Positions 1 through 6,514 of a stretch of DNA of 21,785 nucleotides are shown here, piece after piece. Under the pieces are notes generated by a model. That model worked only from the letters and a program-made list of their open reading frames with translations, was not told where the DNA came from and searched no databases. Where the stretch lies: positions 1 through 21,785 of the forward strand of contig NZ_JADAKK010000012.1 of the NCBI RefSeq assembly GCF_020278625.1, written 5' to 3'. Position 1 is the first letter of the stretch; the number at the start of each line of letters is the position of its first letter. Both the position numbers and the translations under genes were made by a program. The DNA comes from Wolbachia endosymbiont of Mansonella ozzardi (GTDB lineage: Bacteria; Pseudomonadota; Alphaproteobacteria; Rickettsiales; Anaplasmataceae).

Positions 1-341
1 TTACAGGCAGGTACAGCAATCTTATGTTCACAATCTTCATCGAGTATTACCTTTAATTTAACCTCCTCGAACGGAGTGTCTGTATTGTAGTAAAGCTTTC
101 CATCTATCCAGCTATCACAAAAATCATCTCCGCGGAAATTATACTTTGCCTTCTTAACCAATAGTGCAAAAAATTCTTTTCCATCTTTTTTTTGGATAAT
201 ATTATATGTTCCAATATGAGAACCACAGAGTTTTATTGTTTTTTCTTCATTATCTTGATTCTCAAGCTTTATCCTTTTATACTTGGAATTGTTGCCTGCT
301 ATATCTTCACTACAGACAATGTTGAAAATGTACTTCTGCAT
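1..341 (-). CDS. Hypothetical protein, 3' end cut by window edge
   Basis: A minus-strand frame is open from the left edge to an in-frame stop near 390, with its only ATG at 341-339, giving about 113 visible residues. The product begins MQKYIFNIVCSED and is mixed, charged and soluble-looking (for example LVKKAKYNFRGDDFCDSW and FEEVKLKVILDEDCEH). It has no signal peptide or membrane segment. I do not recognise the family. The stop codon lies outside the window. No clear Shine-Dalgarno sequence precedes the ATG. The opposite-strand frame at 192-386 gives a less protein-like, hydrophobic product and is judged to be its shadow. It lies downstream of lipA on the same strand, about 130 bases away. 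Confidence 0.6.
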   Translation of the reverse strand, partial: MQKYIFNIVCSEDIAGNNSKYKRIKLENQDNEEKTIKLCGSHIGTYNIIQKKDGKEFFALLVKKAKYNFRGDDFCDSWIDGKLYYNTDTPFEEVKLKVILDEDCEHKIAVPAC

Positions 342-469
342 ATTTTCTATGTAATAAGCTTTAAAGACAAGGAATTTAACGTATAGTACTTAAAGAAAAG
401 CTGGTTGACCTTAACTCGAAGAAGTAGAGATAAACTTCTTGTGTAACTAAAGAAGAAGTTATGCAAAAA

Positions 470-1333
470 TCAACGACAAGCTTTGAGCCTGTTAAAGGCT
501 TCCTCAGCGTGATATGATGACCTAGTCAATGGACTTGATGCAACCACTAAGAACCCTTTGGAATAAGCAACGTATTTGTAATGCTCAAACTCCTCTGGTG
601 TAACATATCTATTGATTTTTGCGTGCTTTGGAGTTGGCTGCAGGTATTGACCGATCGTTATAAAATCAACCTCAGCACTTCGTAAATCGTCCATAACTTG
701 AAGTACTTCCTCTTTTGTTTCCCCAAGGCCGACCATAAGCCCTGACTTGGTGAAAAGCTTAGGATTAATTTGCTTTACTATCTTCAGCAAATACAGTGAA
801 TGAAAATAGCGAGCCCTTGGCCTTATCTTTGCATATAGTCTTGGCACTGTTTCAATATTGTGGTTATAAACATCAGGTGATGCAACAGCAACTGCTTCAA
901 ATGCTCCTTTCTTATTTAAAAAATCGGGAGTTAGAATCTCTATTGTTGTTTCTGAAATTATCTTCCTGATTTCTTCTATGCACCTTATAAACTGGTTTGC
1001 TCCGCCATCTGGTAAATCATCACGGTCAACAGAGGTAATAACAACATGCTTTAAGTTTAACTTTTTTATTGCCTTTGCTAAATTTTCCGGCTCGTGAGGA
1101 TCTAATTTGTCAGGAATACCAGTTGCAACATTACAAAATGCACAAGCGCGAGTGCAAACGGAACCAAGAATCATCACAGTGGCATGGCGCTTATTCCAAC
1201 ATTCACCAATATTTGGACATGCAGCCTCCTCGCACACGGTATGCAGACTATGCAACTTGACAGTGTTTAAGGTCTCATTGAATATTTCACCAGTTGGAGC
1301 TTTTGCCCTGAGCCATGGAGGCTTACTATGCAT
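470..1333 (-). CDS. lipA: Lipoyl synthase LipA
   Basis: Radical-SAM enzyme that inserts two sulfurs into the octanoyl group carried on lipoyl domains (pyruvate and 2-oxoglutarate dehydrogenases, GcvH), in the cytoplasm. The 287-residue product has both family signatures. Cys34, Cys39 and Cys45 ([12 protein letters not shown]) bind the auxiliary 4Fe-4S cluster that supplies sulfur. Cys60, Cys64 and Cys67 (CTRACAFC) bind the SAM cluster. The C-terminal RSSYHA (Arg271-Ser273) supplies the serine ligand typical of LipA. Length is near normal for the family. The start is fixed because an in-frame TAG lies four codons upstream; no strong ribosome site is visible. It is the last gene of a minus-strand group, 22 bases after rpmB. 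Confidence 0.97.
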   Translation of the reverse strand: MHSKPPWLRAKAPTGEIFNETLNTVKLHSLHTVCEEAACPNIGECWNKRHATVMILGSVCTRACAFCNVATGIPDKLDPHEPENLAKAIKKLNLKHVVITSVDRDDLPDGGANQFIRCIEEIRKIISETTIEILTPDFLNKKGAFEAVAVASPDVYNHNIETVPRLYAKIRPRARYFHSLYLLKIVKQINPKLFTKSGLMVGLGETKEEVLQVMDDLRSAEVDFITIGQYLQPTPKHAKINRYVTPEEFEHYKYVAYSKGFLVVASSPLTRSSYHAEEAFNRLKACR

Positions 1334-1355
1334 CTGAAATGACTAGTTCTACCTC

Positions 1356-1640
1356 TTATTTTGCTAAAACTTTTCTCAACTTTCTTTTTATTTTTTGTGC
1401 CTTATCGCTCAGCTTAACTGTTTTTGTGTTGAGCAAAAAAGTATCAAGATCGCCCTTGTAATCTACAGTTCTCAAAGTTCTCGCCGCTACGCAAAATTTA
1501 AACTTCTTATTCAATATGTTGCTCATCAACGTAACGTTGCACAAATTTAAGCAAAAGGTGCGCTTTGTTTTGCGGTTTGAATGTGATACCTTATTACCGA
1601 AAGACTTTTTCCTGTTTGTTAATTCGCAAACTCTACTCAC
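1356..1640 (-). CDS. rpmB: 50S ribosomal protein L28
   Basis: Large-subunit ribosomal protein of 94 residues. The N-terminal MSRVCELTNRKKSFGNKVSH followed by SNRKTKRTF is the L28 signature (family pattern: CELTGK, then GNNVSHA, then KTKRRF). The rest is basic, ending in KIKRKLRKVLAK. Translation starts at GTG (1640-1638), since no ATG precedes the conserved N-terminus. It sits between the DUF721 gene (37 bases upstream) and lipA (22 bases downstream), all on the minus strand, so the three are probably co-transcribed. Confidence 0.95.
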   Translation of the reverse strand: MSRVCELTNRKKSFGNKVSHSNRKTKRTFCLNLCNVTLMSNILNKKFKFCVAARTLRTVDYKGDLDTFLLNTKTVKLSDKAQKIKRKLRKVLAK

Positions 1641-1677
1641 TTTAATATACCAAGTTGTCCTATGTACTTAGATTACC

Positions 1678-2019
1678 TTATACAGAGAAATAGTCAATAC
1701 TCTCCTGCTTAATTTTTATGCCGTATACTGCTTTGTAGCCAAAAAATATTGTGATTTTCTCCATTATAAGAGAGACCATATGCTGAATTTTCAGCGCTTT
1801 GCTGCCATTTGTTATCATCAGATGCAAAACACCGGAATTTATATTTTGTGCATACGAGATCTTTTTCGGCTTCGTACACTCTGCTATTTCCTCTCCAACT
1901 ATGCTCCTCCAGTTTAAAATAAGACGTATCTCATTTTTGCTTAGCTTACTCTTCGTGCATTTTAATGCATAACTTTCCACTATAGACTTTAATTTCTTTG
2001 GGCCGCTGTGTTTGAGCAT
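1678..2019 (-). CDS. DUF721 family protein (DciA-like)
   Basis: A 113-residue protein matching the DUF721 fold. It has the conserved W-x-x-IVG motif (NWRSIVGEEIAECTKPKKI), a central strand segment (SGVLHLMITNGSKALKIQHM) and the closing IMEKI-x-FFGYKAVYGIKIKQE. In other bacteria this family includes DciA, which helps load the replicative helicase where DnaC/DnaI are missing. That role is an inference from the family, and the match is by motif only. Start ATG at 2019. First gene of the putative operon with rpmB and lipA. No obvious promoter was identified in the 70 bases upstream. Confidence 0.8.
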   Translation of the reverse strand: MLKHSGPKKLKSIVESYALKCTKSKLSKNEIRLILNWRSIVGEEIAECTKPKKISYAQNINSGVLHLMITNGSKALKIQHMVSLIMEKITIFFGYKAVYGIKIKQESIDYFSV

Positions 2020-2090
2020 TCTTTCACTAATCTTCTAATTAACTAACACACCTTAAGTACATGATGATTTAAGATTTTCTTTTTGGCAAT

Positions 2091-2119
2091 AAAAAAAAGA
2101 GCATCAAGAGCAATGCTCT
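2091..2119 (-). terminator. Intrinsic terminator, minus strand
   Basis: On the minus strand AGAGCAT, an 8-base loop and ATGCTCT form a perfect 7-base-pair stem (2098-2119). Its last pairs run straight into eight consecutive T (2098-2091). This is a textbook rho-independent terminator. It lies 72 bases before the DUF721 start, so it would also insulate that operon from transcription arriving from the repeat region. Confidence 0.75.
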
Positions 2120-2170
2120 ACAGTTGCCCTCGGCCTCACACTGTAAAAAGCAGCATTCTTGTGCCGCCAC
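2091..2170 (-). ncRNA. Candidate structured small RNA with its own terminator
   Basis: Read on the minus strand, three hairpins follow each other. The first pairs 2162-2167 with 2150-2155 (GCGGCA/TGCTGC, one G-U pair, 6-base loop). The second is a two-tier stem pairing 2140-2145 with 2119-2124 (ACAGT/ACTGT core) around an inner GCC-GAG-GGC. The third is a terminator stem followed by eight T. No coding region lies upstream on this strand between 2120 and the pseudogene at 5405, so the terminator is not explained by a gene. A further imperfect stem at 2201-2222 suggests the transcript may begin farther upstream, perhaps near 2290. The 5' end and promoter are not identified. It does not show the 4.5S, RNase P or tmRNA core motifs I know. 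Confidence 0.45.
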
Positions 2171-2311
2171 CTTTGTTTTATCATTAACTGATCCATCTAT
2201 TTTAAATCAGAATTGATTAAATTATCATTAACTGCAGTAGACTTTTCCCTCTTGTTGTAACTCCAACACGTGAAGCTGGTTTTTAAGACTGCGAGAACTG
2301 CAAAAAATTGC

Positions 2312-2340
2312 TTGACAACCTTTGCCAGCCTTGCTATTGT
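2312..2340 (+). promoter_or_regulatory. Promoter-like -35/-10 pair, plus strand
   Basis: TTGACA at 2312-2317 and TATTGT at 2335-2340 are separated by exactly 17 bases. The -35 is perfect and the -10 matches 4 of 6 consensus positions. Transcription would start near 2347 and run towards the repeat units and the small membrane-protein gene at 2903. No gene starts close by, so its target is unknown. Confidence 0.4.
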
Positions 2341-2530
2341 AAAAAATAAGGGTGTTTCTAACACTCAAAGCTTGTTTTTGATCTCCAGGCTCGATGACAA
2401 AATTCAGTAGAAAACTCAGGGTATTTTTCGGTGGATTGTATCAAATTATAGCAGCTGCATGTCCTTTTCACTTTTTCTACATTCAGCCAAGTTGCGCTTA
2501 AACTAAGCGTCAGCAAATTATTATAACGCC

Positions 2531-2683
2531 AATTTAAAGTATTATAGAGTCAAAACTTGCCACTCGGGGTTTCTTTATCTTTATTTTCTGCTTAGTGAAT
2601 TTCTTAAATATTTATGGCTAGGGTTAGTTGTATTAAAAAGCAGCTAAGTTGCATTTATTAAACGTTTAGGATAAAAAAACGCC
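2531..2683 (-). repeat. Dispersed repeat unit, 153 bases, copy A
   Basis: Read on the minus strand the unit opens with GGCGTTTTTTTATCC and carries the shared core AAATATTTAAGAAATTCACT, then AAGCAGAAAATAAAG, then AAACCCCGAGTGGC. It ends just before the next GGCGTT (2530-2525). The same core, in the same order and spacing, is in the unit at 17224-17343. It is about 33 bases longer than the other copies, with extra sequence before the core. Traces of a further copy continue below 2531 (GGCGTT, then AAGCGCAACTTGGCTGA). Confidence 0.75.
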
Positions 2684-2803
2684 GACATTGCAACACAAAA
2701 GTGAATAACTAGCTACCACAGGATTTCCTTTGCCTTTTTTTTGTTCAGTAAGTTTCTTAAATATTAAGGCAACTCAAGGGCGCGCAGCGTTACAAAAAAC
2801 GCC
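2684..2803 (-). repeat. Dispersed repeat unit, 120 bases, copy B
   Basis: Directly adjacent to copy A and in the same orientation. On the minus strand it opens with GGCGTTTTTTGTAACG and has the core TAATATTTAAGAAACTTACT, then AAAAAAAAGGCAAAGG, then TGGTAGCTAGTTATTCACTT, ending before the GGCGTT of copy A. The opening matches the unit at 17101 (GGCGTTTTTTGTAATG). The second half (GGTAGCTA, TTATTCAC) matches the unit at 17224 (GGTAGCTA, TTATTCCAC). Confidence 0.75.
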
Positions 2804-2902
2804 AATATAGTAGTAAATTGCTTTTTTTATTCAAAAGTTCATTTCTTGACCTTTATACTAAAATATGTAATACTTGAGCTAAGCTTTTATGGAGGTAATT
2901 AT

Positions 2903-3085
2903 ATGTCAAATTTAACACAGAAACAACAGTTACAGAACACAGTAGATGAGCTTCTTCGAGTTGAAAAAGCAAGGGGAGTTAGTGAAGTTTTTGGTATTAT
3001 AGCTGCATTGGCAGTAGGTATTGGATTTGGCATTGCTGGATTACCAATATTGTCTATAGCTTCCATGGCTTTTGCTTCTGGATAG
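2903..3085 (+). CDS. Small single-pass membrane protein, first tandem copy
   Basis: A 60-residue product starting at ATG 2903 behind a good ribosome site (GGAGG at 2891-2895, 7 bases away). That site decides against the longer frame from 2846. Residues about 4-25 form a polar, charged helix (TQKQQLQNTVDELLRVEKA). Residues about 28-58 are a glycine-rich hydrophobic segment (VFGIIAALAVGIGFGIAG, then LPILSIASMAFA) likely to enter the membrane. I do not recognise the family. The TAG stop is followed in frame by about 30 more codons (TVEYIADGMTCAISKPSVNW) that match the codons after the TAG of the second copy. The present gene may therefore be a truncated version of a longer protein. Confidence 0.6.
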   Translation: MSNLTQKQQLQNTVDELLRVEKARGVSEVFGIIAALAVGIGFGIAGLPILSIASMAFASG

Positions 3086-3173
3086 ACAGTTGAATACATT
3101 GCTGATGGCATGACATGTGCAATATCAAAGCCTAGTGTAAACTGGAAGAAGAAACTTGCACACAATAACAAAA

Positions 3174-3461
3174 GTCCAAAATTTAATAGAAGAGCAACGA
3201 TTACACAACACAATAGACAAACTTCTTCGAGTTGAAAGGACAAAGGAATTTGGGAAAATTTGTGGTTGTATAACTATATTGGCAGTAAGTATTGGACGTG
3301 GTGCTGCTGGATTACCAATATCGTCTATAGCTCTCATGGCTTTTGCTGCTAGATAGACAGTTGGGCTTGTTGCTAATAGTATTAAATATGCAGTATCAAA
3401 ACCTAGTTATAAACTAGACAAACTAAACTTAAAGCAAGTGAAAAATACTCTGGCAGTATGA
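3174..3461 (+). pseudogene. Second tandem copy of the small membrane protein, decayed
   Basis: A 271-base tandem duplicate of the preceding gene, in a different frame. The position of the original ATG is now GTC (3174), so only a TTG at 3156 could start it, without a ribosome site. Over 58 aligned codons 32 residues are identical (for example LLRVE, AGLPI, SIA, MAFA). The TAG at 3354-3356 is at exactly the same codon as in the first copy. Beyond it the frame stays open to TGA at 3459-3461 (TVGLVANSIKYAVSKPSYKL), again resembling the other tail. Of the differing codons, 26 change the amino acid and only 2 are silent. Confidence 0.6.
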
Positions 3462-3791
3462 AGCATTACAGTTAAAACAAGTAGGAAACTACCTTCTTCT
3501 TTTTAGATCTTCTTGCTTGTCTTTCAACTACACCTAAACTAATACTTTTTTCTGCTTAGCCTAAGTTATGCAAAAAGTCTATCAACGAAGTGAAAAATAT
3601 GTTCTCTTTCCTCGAAAAATTTGTTATATCCATTTTGGTTGCTGACTTTTATTTTTTGTAACATATTTTTTCTTTAATGGTTAAATGGCTATCTCATAAT
3701 GAATTTTGTCAGCAACTATCAAGTTTTTTAGTTGCTGTGCAGCAAAGCTTACTAGATCTAGAATATTCATAAATGAAAAGGAGGCCATTTA
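3462..3791. other. Intergenic region upstream of purB
   Basis: No gene is supported here. A short minus-strand frame near 3481-3560 (LGVVERQARRSKKKKVVSYLF, then stop) may be the C-terminal scrap of a lost gene, but it has no recognisable family. The second half (3638-3784) is the presumed purB leader. It holds complementary segments and the ribosome site AAAAGGAGG (3776-3784). Confidence 0.45.
3638..3745 (+). promoter_or_regulatory. Alternating complementary segments in the purB leader
   Basis: Four short segments can pair in mutually exclusive ways. GTTGCTGAC (3638-3646) is fully complementary to GTCAGCAAC (3708-3716). CAGCAACT (3710-3717) is fully complementary to AGTTGCTG (3730-3737). TTGCT (3732-3736) also pairs with AGCAA (3741-3745) across a 4-base loop. 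The purB ribosome site follows 30 bases later. This 1:2 / 2:3 / 3:4 layout is what attenuators and some riboswitches use. No ligand-binding motif was recognised, and a set of degenerate repeats would look the same. Confidence 0.3.
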
Positions 3792-5084
3792 GTGATTCCT
3801 CGTTATAGTCGTAAAGAAATATCTTCCGTTTGGGAAGAAAACAACAAGTTTAATATATGGCTCAAAATAGAAAAATTAGCGTGTGAGGCTCAAGCAGAGT
3901 TAGGAGTGGTTCCAAGTGATGTTGCTGAAAGGCTTTCTAGCACTATCGAGTTTGATATTGAGCGGATCAACGAAATCGAATCTACTGTAAAACACGATGT
4001 TATAGCTTTTCTCACATACATTGCTGAAAAAGTTGGAGTTGATGTTCGTTATCTCCACTACGGGATGACGAGTTCTGATGTTTTGGACACATGTTTTGCT
4101 GTGCAGCTGAAAGAGTCGTGTAATATTCTACTTAAAAATCTAAAGAATTTACTTACGGTGTTGAAAAAAAAAGCTGAGGATTATAAAAATGTTGTGTGTG
4201 TTGGACGTAGTCACGGGATGCATGCAGAGCCGACTATATTTGGGTTAAAATTTGCCAGGTTTTATGCAGAATTTAAACGCAGCTACCAAAGGTTAATTAA
4301 TGTACAAAAAGAGATCTCAACTTGCAAAATATCAGGTGCAGTAGGTAATTTTGCGAATGTTGATCCGTTTGTTGAAGAATATGTAGCGAAAAAAATGGGA
4401 CTTGTCCCTGAGACTATATCTTCTCAAGTAATTCCTCGTGATAGGCACGCTGCGTTCTTTTCAATTTTAGGGGTGATTGCAAGTTCAATAGAAAACGTTG
4501 CTGTTGAAATTCGTCATCTACAAAGAACTGAAGTTAGCGAAGTTTCCGAATATTTTTCCACTGGGCAGAAGGGAAGCTCTGCTATGCCACACAAGTGTAA
4601 TCCTATTTTAAGTGAAAATCTAACTGGGCTTTCACGCTTAATGCGTAGTTATGTATTTCCTGCACTGGAAAATGTTGCATTGTGGCACGAGCGAGATATA
4701 TCACATTCGTCCGTGGAAAGATGTATTGCCCCTGGTGCTTGCATAACAATGGATTTCGCTTTAGTGCGATTGACAGATTTAATAGATAAATTAGTGATTG
4801 ATGAAGAAAACATTAAAAAGAACTTAAATTCAGCAAAAGGTTTAATTTTCTCGCAGCGTGTATTGCTTGAGTTAGTAAACAGTGGTCTAACTAGAGAAGA
4901 AGCGTATAAAATTGTTCAGAGCAATGCAATGAAAGTGAAACAAGGCAACAGTGATTTTCTGTCCGAATTGAAACAAGATAAATCTTTACTTAGAGTTATT
5001 GACTCTGAAAAACTTGAATCTTTGTTTGATTTTGCTTATTATACAAAGCATATAGACCATATATATAATAAGGTCTTTGATTAG
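3792..5084 (+). CDS. purB: Adenylosuccinate lyase PurB
   Basis: Cytoplasmic enzyme of purine synthesis. It splits SAICAR to AICAR, and adenylosuccinate to AMP, releasing fumarate. The 430-residue protein has the fumarase/aspartase-superfamily signature GSSAMPHKCNP at residues 261-271, whose flexible loop carries the catalytic serine. Also present are TSSD (93-96), the catalytic-histidine region GRSHGMHAEPT (His141) and ERDISHSSVER (300-310). Length is normal. Translation starts at GTG 3792, chosen because AAAAGGAGG ends 7 bases before it and the N-terminus MIPRYSR is the family start. The TAG stop ends on the first base of the following tRNA. Confidence 0.97.
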   Translation: MIPRYSRKEISSVWEENNKFNIWLKIEKLACEAQAELGVVPSDVAERLSSTIEFDIERINEIESTVKHDVIAFLTYIAEKVGVDVRYLHYGMTSSDVLDTCFAVQLKESCNILLKNLKNLLTVLKKKAEDYKNVVCVGRSHGMHAEPTIFGLKFARFYAEFKRSYQRLINVQKEISTCKISGAVGNFANVDPFVEEYVAKKMGLVPETISSQVIPRDRHAAFFSILGVIASSIENVAVEIRHLQRTEVSEVSEYFSTGQKGSSAMPHKCNPILSENLTGLSRLMRSYVFPALENVALWHERDISHSSVERCIAPGACITMDFALVRLTDLIDKLVIDEENIKKNLNSAKGLIFSQRVLLELVNSGLTREEAYKIVQSNAMKVKQGNSDFLSELKQDKSLLRVIDSEKLESLFDFAYYTKHIDHIYNKVFD

Positions 5085-5159
5085 GCTGAGTAGCTCAGTT
5101 GGTAGAGCAGGAGGATCATAATCTCTTGGTCGTGGGTTCAAGTCCCTCCTCAGCTACCA
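5084..5159 (+). tRNA. tRNA with CAU anticodon (Met, or Ile2 if lysidine-modified)
   Basis: A 76-base cloverleaf with encoded CCA. The acceptor stem GGCTGAG pairs with CTCAGCT (G1-T72 wobble), the D-stem is GCTC/GAGC, and the anticodon stem is GGAGG/TCTCT around loop ATCATAA with anticodon CAT at 5117-5119. The T-loop is TTCAAGT. The T-stem (GTGGG/CCCTC) has a T-T mismatch at its second pair. A CAU anticodon fits elongator Met or the minor Ile tRNA read after lysidine modification. The segment CATAATC-CTTGGTCG and T-loop resemble E. coli tRNA-Ile2 as I recall it, so both remain possible. Initiator Met is unlikely because the G29-G31/C39-C41 run is absent. Its first base is the last base of purB's stop codon. 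Confidence 0.93.
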
Positions 5160-5404
5160 ATCATATTAATTGTAGTATGCTAAAAAAACCGCTACAATGG
5201 CCGTATTTGGTATCCACCTAGCTAAACGGTGTGAAAGACGATAGATGAGAGGCTGTGGAAAGGGTTTAGCCCATTTTGCTTAATTACAGGAGAAGCTATG
5301 TGATTTACAATTTAAACCCAGAACCTATTTTCATAACGCTTGAACCACTTATGAAGCGTAGGGCAGCACGCCATATCTGCAGTATACCACCAGCGTTTTT
5401 TACT
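5160..5404. other. Non-coding, probably decayed DNA
   Basis: No reading frame is supported. Several short frames on the minus strand look protein-like but are all interrupted (for example HKWFKRYENRFWV, then stop). This hints at an eroded gene, possibly a transposase, but nothing assignable. No terminator with a T-run was found after the tRNA. Confidence 0.4.
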
Positions 5405-5962
5405 TTATGTGCTTCTATCGCCAGAACGTGAAGAGCTGAGTGACTGGTTATGCGATATTGGCTGTACCTCACCCAACTTGCTATCTGGATGACTTTTCCC
5501 TATTAATGCTGTCATTTCAGTTTGATGCCTCTCTTCTATTTCTTTACTCTGCTCTGGTTTTCTTCTATTAGTCTCGTTGACTCGGTTTGATGTCTTTCTT
5601 CCACTTCCCTTACTTTGCTTTGGCTTTCTTCTTTTAACTCTTCTTCTATATATCTCTTTTTCAGTGAAGTAAGGACACGTTTAGCAGCTAGCCCTATACA
5701 TCTTTTTCACTATTTCTGTTCCACCTTAAATCAAGTTTAGTAAGATTTATAAAATTACCATTAGCTAAGGCTTCTATGCCTTTTTTTACTGACTCTGTTC
5801 CACCTTAAATTAGTAAGCGGGATGTGCAAGGTTACCATTAGCTAAAGCTTCAGCATCTTTATCACTAATATTGCAATGCAATAAAGAAAGCTTTGTAATA
5901 TGTGTGTTACTTTGCAAAAAACTTACTAGCTCGTTTATATCGATTGTAGTTCCTGATAATTT
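5405..5962 (-). pseudogene. Broken leucine-rich-repeat / coiled-coil protein gene
   Basis: Joining three frames on the minus strand recovers one protein. It opens with a leucine-rich part: ELVSFLQSNTHITKLSL, then CNISDKDAEALANGNL, then RVSKKGIEALANGNF and NLTKLDLRWNRNSEKD. These are ~28-residue repeats of the ribonuclease-inhibitor type, with the DNA repeat TTACCATTAGCTAA at 5755 and 5832. A coiled coil follows (LAAKRVLTSLKKRYIEEEL; ESQSKVREVEERHQTESTRL; QSRVKEIEERHQTEMTALI). It ends in a polar tail, ISHNQSLSSSRSGDRST, and stop at 5407-5405. Damage includes an amber at 5965-5963, frameshifts between the LRRs, one at the LRR/coil junction near 5700, and a lost base in the coil near 5546. The start is unclear; an AGGAGGG lies near 6010. 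Such proteins often act on host or partner proteins, but nothing here shows a target. Confidence 0.7.
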
Positions 5963-6176
5963 CTAGAGCATTACCTTATTACATACTGGTTGAAATTCAC
6001 TTTACCCTCCTGTTAACATATTATGGGGGTACCCTAGTTAGAGTTTCGGTAACTGTCAAATGCTTTATGTGGCGTTAGCAAGCCAAATAAAAAAAGTATG
6101 CAAAAGCAGCACCCCATTTGTGTTCAAAAGATGGAGAAAAGTGAAGTATACTCCGTAGCAACACACACTGTAAATT

Positions 6177-6204
6177 AAAGCAAATAAAAAGCCTTATTCG
6201 CTTT
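6177..6204 (-). terminator. Strong hairpin just after the HTH gene
   Basis: On the minus strand an 11-base-pair stem (6204-6194 with 6187-6177, a single G-U pair) closes a 6-base loop (GGCTTT). It begins 3 bases after the HTH gene's stop codon. The run after the stem is only AATTT, so it is a weak intrinsic terminator or an mRNA 3'-end stabiliser. Confidence 0.5.
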
Positions 6205-6207
6205 ATA

Positions 6208-6492
6208 TTATGCAGGTTTTACAGGTTCGAAATTGTACTTTATTTTCACGTGTATGTTTTGATCCAGTGCAACTAATAGGTTAAGCAAGTATTCTAAAGA
6301 GAATCCTTCAATTTTTGACTTATTAATTTGAGATACTTTAGGTTGATCGATCTTTAGAGCGGCCGCTGCTTTTTTTTGTGTTCTGAATCTCTTATTTATT
6401 AGCCATGCAACAATCTTTATTAACTTCAGTTTTGTACCTTTTATATCGCCCAATTCTATCACCATGGGATAACTTAGCTGTAAATCTTGCAT
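6208..6492 (-). CDS. HTH (XRE-type) DNA-binding protein, antitoxin-like
   Basis: A 94-residue protein with a helix-turn-helix at about residues 36-60 (RTQKKAAAALKIDQPKVSQI). After it comes the ending FSLEYLLNLLVALDQNIHVKI, typical of the HTH_37/HigA-like group. Members often are antitoxins of HigBA/RelE-type pairs that repress their own operon. No toxin gene is next to it: rpmG is upstream and decayed DNA is downstream. It may be an orphan antitoxin or a small regulator. Start ATG 6492 has a good ribosome site (AAGGAAG about 9 bases upstream). It is 22 bases after rpmG, so it probably shares that transcript. A strong hairpin follows its stop. Confidence 0.75.
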   Translation of the reverse strand: MQDLQLSYPMVIELGDIKGTKLKLIKIVAWLINKRFRTQKKAAAALKIDQPKVSQINKSKIEGFSLEYLLNLLVALDQNIHVKIKYNFEPVKPA

Positions 6493-6514
6493 AATAATAA
6501 ACTTCCTTATAAAA

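Larger units (their letters stand above)
2020..2902. other. Long intergenic region with RNA signals and repeats
   Basis: This 883-base stretch has no convincing reading frame on either strand. It contains a structured minus-strand segment ending in an intrinsic terminator (2091-2170), a 13-base direct repeat TTATCATTAACTG (2178-2190 and 2222-2234), a plus-strand promoter-like pair (2312-2340), and a tandem pair of repeat units on the minus strand (2531-2803). The part between 2341 and 2524 is unassigned apart from a small GTGTT-TCT-AACAC hairpin near 2352. Confidence 0.7.

Noticed and set aside
192..386. 64-residue plus-strand frame
   Set aside because: It lies opposite the minus-strand frame that ends at the left edge, has a low-complexity hydrophobic product and no ribosome site. 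The minus-strand frame looks more like a protein.
419..440. Possible terminator downstream of lipA (AAGAAGT/ACTTCTT stem)
   Set aside because: The 7-base-pair stem has no T-run on either strand and an A/T-poor loop context; it is too weak to call.
2178..2260. A tmRNA-like tag (AVNDNL) read on the minus strand
   Set aside because: The frame ends in SDLK rather than an LAA-type tail, and no tRNA-like domain or other tmRNA core was found.
2899..3337. Minus-strand frames opposite the tandem small membrane-protein genes
   Set aside because: They are shadows: the plus strand has the good ribosome site and the two copies align as proteins in the plus-strand frame.
5220..5400. Possible transposase remnant
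   Set aside because: Short fragments such as HKWFKRYENRFWV look vaguely like IS5-type proteins, but no motif, terminal repeat or continuous frame supports an assignment.
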